Part shown: in pieces, positions 1-5,297 of the stretch
Layout: each line of letters opens with the position of its first letter
How positions within the stretch are numbered: the stretch's first letter is position 1
Source: Candidatus Kapaibacterium sp.
GTDB taxonomy: Bacteria; Bacteroidota; Ignavibacteria; Kapaibacteriales; UBA2268
Length of the DNA stretch: 5,297 nucleotides
Assembly (NCBI GenBank): GCA_030835065.1
Contig: JAUQWR010000057.1
Location: forward strand, 1-5,297
Direction of reading: 5' to 3'
Notes under the pieces: generated by a model
What the model was told of the DNA's origin: nothing
Databases searched by the model: none
The model's input: only the letters and a program-made list of their open reading frames with translations
Translations under genes and position numbers: made by a program

Positions 1-2633
1 CCTAACTCAAAAACTGAATGTATTGCTTTATTACCTATCGTAATTAAATTCGACTTTAAGCGATTACCTTTATAATCAAAAATTGTACATATGGCATTGC
101 CTTGATCTACTCCAAACATAAGAATACAATTATTCAACAAATATAGTGATCGCAAAGAAAAAGTACTTTTTATATCTTGATTAATACTTGTAAAAACAGT
201 ATCAGCTGTAGAGATATCAAGCGATTGTAAATAATATCCATTATTTGAAGATAACAAATAAACTGTTGTATCAGAAACCTTTATATCGAAATAGTTTTCA
301 CTGCTTAAATTAAAATTTTTCTTCCAAATCAAATTAAGGTCATAATTGAAATATGATAATACCATTTTGCCAGAACTACTCGGATATAACAACAATATTC
401 CGTTGCTTAGAGATTTAATAATTGTTTGTTTTTTTAAAGGGAAAAATCTATAATTGAAAATTTTATTATAAGTATGCTCATCATTGTAATCATCAATATA
501 AACAGATTTAAATTTCTCTCCATTCTTTACTACTAAATTTTTCATTAAATCAATATAGACTATTGTACGATTATAATTCAAACAATCAGCATCTTTAATT
601 ACATTATTTTGAGCTGTACTATCATCCACTAAGTTGCTCATTGAATTAATATTAATAAATTTCATAACTGATTTGTTGTTAGAATCTCTTCCGCCATAAA
701 CAATTACAGAATCATTTAATAAAGGAAAATTTGAACTAGGATCGTCACTATAGAAAATATCCTTTTTCTTCATAAATCCAAATCTATCAGTAGCAATAAT
801 TGTATTATTTTGCTCATAAAAAGAATTAATATTAGTATATACAAAGTAATAATTTTCATTCATTCTAAAGCAGCTTTTGATAGCATCATAATAATAAGTA
901 TCGTCATTTTCGTATAGTTCAAGAGTATATTGTGGTAATTCCCAATAATGACTTACTTTATTTATTGTATCTCTACTGCTTATAATAAATTTTAATTCAT
1001 CACTGTACATTTGTCCGAGATGCCAAGTTTTAAATACAAGTTTATATATACCTTTTTCTATACCTTGCAAATTGATTGATTCAGCTGATATTATCTTAGA
1101 CAAATTATCATTAAAATACAATTCACAATATGTACTATCATGTGGACCAATTACCTTAGCACTAGCTCTGACCGTAGCGGGAGCAAAATCATCACAATAA
1201 TCTAGTTTTGCTGCAATTCTGACTGAGTCAATGATTAATATAGAATCTCGGGCAATCAATGTTAAATTATTAGGGAAGAATAGTTTTACTTTTATTTCTT
1301 TAAGACCAATATTTGAAAAAGAAATTTGTTTCATATTACCATATTCTTGAATACCATCACTAAGTTCCCAATGGATAGAATCTGGAACTATACTTGATAC
1401 TGCAAAGATTTTCACTTTTTCATTTACAAAAGCAATTTTTTTATCCTTACTGATTTTACAATAGTTTCGGATAGATTTGCTATCCCACCTATTCAGAAGA
1501 ATTTCTCCTTTATAATTACTCATCAAGGTAGAATCATCGATAAAGAAAACGGAATTTATTATATCAGCATTTGTATTCATAGAAAAAAGAGTATCCCAGG
1601 TTGGATAAACAATAGCCATTAAACCATTTTGATAAGGTTCTTCAGATGAATTCAGGAAATAAACATTCTTGAGCCCGCTATTTAATATTTTTACATATCT
1701 ATCATTAATAGATTTAATTTTATTGCTAAACCAATATTCATTTTCATGAATAGTATCTTTATTGTTTTGTATTTCACCTGAAATTTCAAGATTATATAAA
1801 GTATTTTTCTTATATTCTTCTTTATTAATTCTTATTATATTGAAGCAATCTTCTTGGTCAAATAAGGCATTAGAACAATTATTACGTAACTTACTTTTTT
1901 GACTAGTAGATTCTTCGTAAGAGTTTGTTCTAAAAAGTAGAGAATCTGACACTAAATCATAAACACTATATACTTCATTTCTAGATACTGTCGCTTCCTG
2001 ATGAATTACATGAGAAACAAACAATGAATTATAATAAATGTACCTATTATTAGGTGATGAATACAAAACAAAATCATCTATAAAATCATTTATTATTAGT
2101 TTATTTTGAACGAATGAATATAATTGATGTGTATTTTTTGTAAACCCATAATTTGAATAAATATAGCTTGCATACAAATTGATAAATTTATCGTTAAAAT
2201 TTTGGAAATATACTTTAATTGATGCTTGCTCTTTATCAAGTACTAAACATGGAATTTTTAGTACCGTATCCTTTGATTTCAAATCATATATTACTAAATA
2301 AATTGTTTTATTATTTAAAACCGCAACTGCGATTCTTTTAAAATCAGAACTAACAACATAAGAATATACATTTGAATTATTATATTCTTTCAAATCCCAT
2401 ACTTTTTCTAATGTATTATTCTTTAAGTCTAATTTCAAACATGAATTGTTATTATAATCAGTAACGGCAAATACACAACTTGTATCTGATTGTATAATAT
2501 TTGCATTCTTAGAAATTTTGATTCCTGTGTTTATTTGCGATGTTGAATATTGTAAGTTGCCTTGAGCAAATAAAGACGTAATTGCAAATAGTGCAACACT
2601 AAATGATATAAGAAAATATAATAAATACTTCAT
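1..2633 (-). CDS. Large secreted protein with beta-propeller-like and PKD/Ig-like regions, C-terminus outside window (partial)
   Basis: The frame runs from an ATG at 2631-2633 to the left edge with no stop: 877 codons read one by one, so the 3' end is missing. Upstream the frame stays open only to a TAG at 2676-2678, and the ATG directly begins a signal peptide, which fixes the start. A weak AGG (2640-2642) lies 6 bases before it. After the signal peptide (residues 1-23) come repeated short beta-rich units with an alternation like YVVSSDFKRIAVAV...IYLVIYDLKS (about 90-122) and VFFIDDSTLMSNYKGEILL (about 362-380), typical of beta-propeller blades. Residues about 399-469 look like a PKD domain (IHWELSDGIQEYG, then NIGLKEIKVKLFF), and about 469-556 like a second Ig/PKD-type unit. 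Residues about 600-877 return to propeller-like strands. The protein is rich in Asn, Tyr, Ser and Asp, and I see no catalytic motif. It is probably exported; a C-terminal sorting domain would be outside the window. Function is unknown; the fold calls are by eye. Confidence 0.88.
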   Translation of the reverse strand, partial: MKYLLYFLISFSVALFAITSLFAQGNLQYSTSQINTGIKISKNANIIQSDTSCVFAVTDYNNNSCLKLDLKNNTLEKVWDLKEYNNSNVYSYVVSSDFKRIAVAVLNNKTIYLVIYDLKSKDTVLKIPCLVLDKEQASIKVYFQNFNDKFINLYASYIYSNYGFTKNTHQLYSFVQNKLIINDFIDDFVLYSSPNNRYIYYNSLFVSHVIHQEATVSRNEVYSVYDLVSDSLLFRTNSYEESTSQKSKLRNNCSNALFDQEDCFNIIRINKEEYKKNTLYNLEISGEIQNNKDTIHENEYWFSNKIKSINDRYVKILNSGLKNVYFLNSSEEPYQNGLMAIVYPTWDTLFSMNTNADIINSVFFIDDSTLMSNYKGEILLNRWDSKSIRNYCKISKDKKIAFVNEKVKIFAVSSIVPDSIHWELSDGIQEYGNMKQISFSNIGLKEIKVKLFFPNNLTLIARDSILIIDSVRIAAKLDYCDDFAPATVRASAKVIGPHDSTYCELYFNDNLSKIISAESINLQGIEKGIYKLVFKTWHLGQMYSDELKFIISSRDTINKVSHYWELPQYTLELYENDDTYYYDAIKSCFRMNENYYFVYTNINSFYEQNNTIIATDRFGFMKKKDIFYSDDPSSNFPLLNDSVIVYGGRDSNNKSVMKFININSMSNLVDDSTAQNNVIKDADCLNYNRTIVYIDLMKNLVVKNGEKFKSVYIDDYNDEHTYNKIFNYRFFPLKKQTIIKSLSNGILLLYPSSSGKMVLSYFNYDLNLIWKKNFNLSSENYFDIKVSDTTVYLLSSNNGYYLQSLDISTADTVFTSINQDIKSTFSLRSLYLLNNCILMFGVDQGNAICTIFDYKGNRLKSNLITIGNKAIHSVFEL
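2565..2633 (-). other. Signal peptide of the large secreted protein
   Basis: Residues 1-23 start with MKY and continue with a long hydrophobic core (LLYFLISFSVALFAI) that ends in TSLFA before QGN. The small residue at -1 and the following Gln match the common Bacteroidota pattern for signal peptidase I, with cleavage predicted after Ala23. There is no Cys just after the core, so it is not a lipoprotein signal. The exact cleavage site is inferred. Confidence 0.85.
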
Positions 2634-2669
2634 AATACGCCTGAAATCAATGTATAAATTCGAATTCAC

Positions 2670-2675
2670 ATTATA
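2670..2675 (-). promoter_or_regulatory. Candidate -10 box (TATAAT) for the large secreted protein gene
   Basis: On the minus strand the ruvC-to-ORF gap contains a perfect TATAAT whose last base is 36 bases before the ATG at 2633, giving an expected leader of roughly 30 bases. The region at -35 spacing is only T-rich (TTTTCC), so there is no good TTGACA. It does not match the Bacteroides-type TAnnTTTG element. A perfect 10-base palindrome, AATTCGAATT (2657-2666), covers the expected transcription start. In so AT-rich a gap a TATAAT can arise by chance. It fits a transcript separate from yebC-ruvC. Confidence 0.4.
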
Positions 2676-2714
2676 CTAATGACACATAAATTGGAAAAAT
2701 GGTTCACGAAAAAT

Positions 2715-3254
2715 CTATTTAATTACTTTATCTGGATTTTGTTTGATATAATCAGCCCAAGATTTTGAGCTTTTTGTGGGTATATTTGATTTTAATATGT
2801 GGCAAATCGCAACAGCTAAAGCATCAGTAGCATCATAAAATTTATGGTCTTCTTCTATTCCTAAAAGGTTTTTGACCATGTATTGTACTTGTTCTTTGCC
2901 GGCAGCACCTCTGCCTGTTACAGCTTTTTTAACTTCACGTGCCGAATATTCGGCAATCTCAACATCTTTCATCAAGACTGCAAGCATCGCAGCAGATCTC
3001 GCATGCGATAATTTTATCAATGATTGAACATTATTGGAGAAAAAAGTTTGTTCAAATACAGCAATATCAGGTTTATTTCTATCAACAACTGCACTCAGCC
3101 TTGAGTAAATTTCCTTAAGCCTTAAGTTAAAATCGACAGTTTTCTTTTTTGCTTCTATCACTCCATATTCAATAAAATGAAGTTTGGCGCCATCCTTACG
3201 AACGACGCCATAACCGCAAACAACTGAACCGGGATCTATCCCAAGTACTATCAT
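2715..3254 (-). CDS. ruvC: Crossover junction endodeoxyribonuclease RuvC
   Basis: RuvC is the dimeric nuclease that resolves Holliday junctions by paired symmetric cuts, working in the cytoplasm with the RuvAB branch-migration motor during recombinational repair. The 179-residue product is close to the usual family length (E. coli 173). All four metal-binding acids are visible: Asp7 in GIDPG, Glu68 in FEQTFF, and Asp141 and Asp144 in DATDALAVAICH. Phe71 falls where E. coli has the junction-contacting Phe69, and the conserved basic region GRGAAGKEQVQ (114-123) contains Lys120. The start ATG gives the canonical MIVLGIDPG N-terminus and follows an AGGA 9 bases upstream. The gene ends in TAG. It follows yebC by 15 bases, a common pairing, so the two are probably co-transcribed. 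ruvA and ruvB are not in the window. The residues after about 155 (ending NPDKVIK) are a short variable tail. It appears intact and functional. Confidence 0.98.
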   Translation of the reverse strand: MIVLGIDPGSVVCGYGVVRKDGAKLHFIEYGVIEAKKKTVDFNLRLKEIYSRLSAVVDRNKPDIAVFEQTFFSNNVQSLIKLSHARSAAMLAVLMKDVEIAEYSAREVKKAVTGRGAAGKEQVQYMVKNLLGIEEDHKFYDATDALAVAICHILKSNIPTKSSKSWADYIKQNPDKVIK

Positions 3255-3263
3255 AGATAGTAT

Positions 3264-3267
3264 TCCT
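3264..3267 (-). promoter_or_regulatory. Ribosome binding site of ruvC
   Basis: The 15-base yebC-ruvC gap reads ATAGGAATACTATCT on the minus strand. AGGA lies 9 bases before the ruvC ATG and is the clearest Shine-Dalgarno match in the window. It supports the chosen start and translation of ruvC from its own site on a shared message. Confidence 0.65.
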
Positions 3268-3269
3268 AT

Positions 3270-4022
3270 TTACATATCAATTTTATCAGCAATAGAATCA
3301 TCGATGTCAAAATTAGAAAATACATTTTGAACATCTTCATGATCTTCGATATTTTCAACAAATTTCATTACTTTTTGAGCATCAGCAACATCTTTAATTT
3401 CAACAGTTTGCTTAGGAATATATTCCAATTTTGCTTCAGTAACTTCAAAGCCATTAGAATCAAAATATTTACTAACGATACCAAAGTCTTCCATCTGGCA
3501 GATTACTCTAGAGTTTTCTTCATCATATTCTAAATCTTCTGCACCAGAATCTAAAACCACATCAAGAAGTTCTTCTTCGGTCTTGCCTTTAGTAGCAATA
3601 GTAATAACACCTTTACGATCAAAATTCCAAGCAACAGAATTGGTTTCGCCCATATTGCCGCCCAATTTGCCCATCATGGCTCTAATTTCAGAAACTGTAC
3701 GATTTTTGTTGTCGGTAGCAGTTTCTACAATCACAGCAACTCCGCATGGAGCATAACCTTCGTAACGGATTTCTTCGTAGCTTGCACCTTCGAGCTCGCC
3801 AGTACCTTTTTTGATGGCTCTTTGAATATTATCAGAAGGCATATTGACTGCACGAGCATTTTGCACAGCCAATCTCAATCTTGGATTAGCATCAATATCG
3901 CCGCCACTTTCTCTAGCTGAGATAGTAATTTCTTTTGCTAATCGAGTGAATATTTTTCCTCTTTTTGCATCTTGTTTGCCTTTGCGATGCTTAATGTTTG
4001 CCCATTTACTATGACCTGACAT
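3270..4022 (-). CDS. yebC: YebC/TACO1 family protein (translation factor / putative transcriptional regulator)
   Basis: The 250-residue product is full length for the family (about 240-250). It opens with the signature MSGHSKWANIKHRKGKQDAKRGK, continues with an Asn/Arg-rich segment (RLRLAVQNARAVNMPSDNI, about 48-66), and has the conserved core YEGYAPCGVAVIVETATDN (87-105) followed by KNRTVSEIR and the GGNMGETNSVAWNF stretch (121-134). The acidic C-terminal domain is also typical. Members were long annotated as DNA-binding transcriptional regulators; mitochondrial TACO1 acts in translation, and more recent bacterial work points to relief of ribosome stalling at proline-rich stretches. Which role applies here cannot be read from the sequence. 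The start is fixed by the signature N-terminus, although the leader just before it (AAATAAGTAAT) has no real Shine-Dalgarno, as is frequent in Bacteroidota-like genomes. The gene ends in TAA 15 bases before ruvC and lies 139 bases after the nuclease gene. Confidence 0.97.
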   Translation of the reverse strand: MSGHSKWANIKHRKGKQDAKRGKIFTRLAKEITISARESGGDIDANPRLRLAVQNARAVNMPSDNIQRAIKKGTGELEGASYEEIRYEGYAPCGVAVIVETATDNKNRTVSEIRAMMGKLGGNMGETNSVAWNFDRKGVITIATKGKTEEELLDVVLDSGAEDLEYDEENSRVICQMEDFGIVSKYFDSNGFEVTEAKLEYIPKQTVEIKDVADAQKVMKFVENIEDHEDVQNVFSNFDIDDSIADKIDM

Positions 4023-4065
4023 ATTACTTATTTATATTTATTAAACATATCATTTTCAAATACTT

Positions 4066-4086
4066 TTTACAGCTTGCGCCTGTAAA
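4066..4086 (-). repeat. Hairpin in the nuclease-yebC gap
   Basis: On the minus strand TTTACAG is followed after 7 bases by its exact complement CTGTAAA. Within the loop a further C-G pair can close a GCAA tetraloop of the GNRA type, with one G bulged. The hairpin lies 44 bases upstream of the yebC ATG, in the probable leader. It is followed on the minus strand by A's and not a T run, so it is not a standard intrinsic terminator there. On the plus strand the T run comes before the stem, which does not fit either. It may be a leader structure or an operator; its role is unknown. Confidence 0.5.
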
Positions 4087-4100
4087 GATATGTAATATAA

Positions 4101-4127
4101 GAAATTTAGCTAATATATTAAAATTTC
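4101..4127 (-). repeat. AT-rich inverted repeat after the nuclease gene
   Basis: GAAATTT (4101-4107) and AAATTTC (4121-4127) are perfect 7-base complements around a 13-base spacer that itself ends in the palindrome TAATATATTA (4111-4120). On the minus strand the second arm is followed by the T-leaning stretch TTATATTAC. It could be a weak terminator for the nuclease gene or a protein-binding site, but in such AT-rich DNA it may be chance. Confidence 0.3.
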
Positions 4128-4161
4128 ATATCAACTTTTCCCAATCATAATGCCAAATATT

Positions 4162-5297
4162 TTACATTAATTCCTTATAATACTTGCATATATTTTTATA
4201 TTCACAATAATTACATGCTTTGTTTTTGTCAGGCTTCTCAATATAAACACCTTGTGCAATATTGTCTGTTATTGATTTTGCGTTAGCAGCAATTTTCTCC
4301 AAATTTTCTCTCTGTTCATTTTTACTTATATTATTAACTGACTTTTCATCCAATACAGACTTTAATTCGTCATATACTGCAACTAATTTAAATGATTTTT
4401 TTGCTGGCTTGATTGAATAATATACTCCACCAGCGGGAAACAGATTTTTGTCGAATTCATTCACCAAACTTTTCTCAGCGGCTAATAAGTAGATTGGAAT
4501 TTGAAATGATTCACCTTTTTCGATTGCTTTGTCACTATGTTTGTTATCATTGATTTTGTTTTTGTAATCAGCAATCATAAATTCAGTACCGTCATCTGAA
4601 ATTTCAATTCTGTCAATTTTTCCTTTCAATTTGAGTCCGTTATCCAAACAAATATATTTTTGAGTGCCTTCCGAAAAATTATACTCAAAGAATGCAGGTG
4701 CAAAAGTCCATCCTTTACTAATTCTTTCTAATTCCCTATCTAACCAATAATAAAGTAAACCAGAATTATTAGAATCTCCTTTTATATTTTCTTTTTCAAT
4801 ATTAAATATCGGATGATCAAAATCATATTTATCTAATACTTCATCAGCGGTTTCTAATAATAGCATATAATATTTATCTTTATTATTGACATCAAGTTTT
4901 ATTGGAGATTTATCTTCAATATTTTCGAGTTTAGCTACTCTCTTGTAGAAATAATTAAGTATCGAGTGCAAAATATTACCAATTTCCATAGGCGAAAAGA
5001 ATAGCTCCAATTCTTTTTCTTGATTAATTCTTAATACTCTATTGTAATAATATTTTAAACCACAGGAGGCATATTCCTCAATTTCAGTAACAGAATATGA
5101 TTTGTTCTTAAATTTCTCTAAAATTTCTTGCTCTTTTTCGGATAATCCATCCAAAACAGTATCATGCTTTTTATTTTTGTTTAATTTGTCTTTTATTATT
5201 TCATGTAAAAGATTTACTTCATATAAGCTAATAAAATCAAGATGGCTCACTTTAAAGCTTTCTTCTTTGAATTTATTAAGCAAGTATTCAGCTTTTT
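4162..5297 (-). CDS. AddB-like PD-(D/E)XK nuclease with 4Fe-4S cysteines, C-terminal part (partial, 5' end outside window)
   Basis: This is the C-terminal nuclease of a RecB/AddB-family protein that processes double-strand DNA ends for recombination. The frame stays open to the right edge. The only nearby start-like codon is a TTG at 5281-5283, preceded in frame by codons for K-A-E-Y, so the true start lies further right. Counting that TTG as residue 1, the family motifs appear in order: Cys74 in EEYASCGLKYYYNRVL; G102-x3-H106 (IGNILHSIL); Glu200 (FFEYNF); Asp224 in GKIDRI; Asp239 and Lys241 in ADYKN; Gln261 and Tyr265 in QIPIYLLA; then Cys357, Cys360 and Cys366 (C-x2-C-x5-C) near the end. 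One early Cys plus three late ones is the AddB/Cas4-type 4Fe-4S arrangement, and the x2/x5 spacing equals that of Bacillus AddB. The protein is much longer than Cas4. Full AddB proteins exceed 1000 residues, so a helicase-like part is expected upstream, unseen. The nuclease core appears intact. The gene stops with TAA 139 bases before yebC. Confidence 0.88.
   Translation of the reverse strand, partial: KAEYLLNKFKEESFKVSHLDFISLYEVNLLHEIIKDKLNKNKKHDTVLDGLSEKEQEILEKFKNKSYSVTEIEEYASCGLKYYYNRVLRINQEKELELFFSPMEIGNILHSILNYFYKRVAKLENIEDKSPIKLDVNNKDKYYMLLLETADEVLDKYDFDHPIFNIEKENIKGDSNNSGLLYYWLDRELERISKGWTFAPAFFEYNFSEGTQKYICLDNGLKLKGKIDRIEISDDGTEFMIADYKNKINDNKHSDKAIEKGESFQIPIYLLAAEKSLVNEFDKNLFPAGGVYYSIKPAKKSFKLVAVYDELKSVLDEKSVNNISKNEQRENLEKIAANAKSITDNIAQGVYIEKPDKNKACNYCEYKNICKYYKELM

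Noticed and set aside
3327..3533. Plus-strand open frame of 68 codons opposite yebC
   Set aside because: It lies wholly inside the well-supported yebC on the other strand, is Phe/Ile/Asn-rich as expected for an antisense shadow of AT-rich coding DNA, and shows no recognisable motif.
4066..4086. Hairpin as a Rho-independent terminator
   Set aside because: No T run follows the stem on either strand; the T run on the plus strand comes before it.
4128..4156. TTGGCA (minus strand, 4151-4156) as a -35 box for yebC
   Set aside because: At 17 bases spacing the -10 position reads TGATAT, which lacks the essential second A and matches only half the consensus, so no promoter is called.
5281..5283. TTG as the start codon of the nuclease
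   Set aside because: The frame is open upstream to the window edge (K-A-E-Y before it), and AddB-like proteins need a long N-terminal part. The TTG is an artefact of the window boundary.
4162..5297. Cas4 (CRISPR adaptation nuclease)
   Set aside because: The cysteine pattern is shared with Cas4, but the visible part alone is nearly twice the usual Cas4 length, the frame extends further, and there is no cas gene or repeat array in the window.
1..5297. A novel defence or mobile system
   Set aside because: The right half is housekeeping repair and yebC genes, and the left half a secreted protein. No toxin-antitoxin pair, transposase, integrase, direct repeats or reverse transcriptase can be seen on either strand.

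Overview
The window is AT-rich and every gene in it lies on the minus strand. Read in the direction of transcription (right to left) it holds: the C-terminal part of an AddB-like PD-(D/E)XK nuclease with four iron-sulphur-type cysteines, cut by the right edge; a 139-base gap with two inverted repeats; a complete yebC (YebC/TACO1 family); a complete ruvC (Holliday junction resolvase) 15 bases further on; an 81-base gap with a good candidate promoter; and a very long reading frame of at least 877 codons for a secreted protein, cut by the left edge.

The organism is probably a member of the Bacteroidota/Chlorobi/Ignavibacteria/Kapabacteria group. This is inferred from the AT-rich coding style, the signal peptide ending in SLFAQ, the large secreted beta-propeller plus PKD-like protein, and the Shine-Dalgarno-poor leader of yebC. 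No marker gene fixes the phylum.

yebC and ruvC form a tight, widely conserved pair. The nuclease lies upstream on the same strand and may or may not share their transcript. An AddB-type protein (double-strand break end processing) and RuvC (junction resolution) act at opposite ends of recombinational repair, so the right half is a housekeeping repair cluster. YebC is a translation or regulatory factor that often travels with ruvC. The left half is a separate unit: an exported, probably surface or secreted, protein of unknown function.

I see no RNA gene, mobile element, CRISPR array or attachment site, and no non-coding stretch longer than 139 bases. The repair genes are ordinary. The least explained item is the large secreted protein, whose C-terminus is outside the window.
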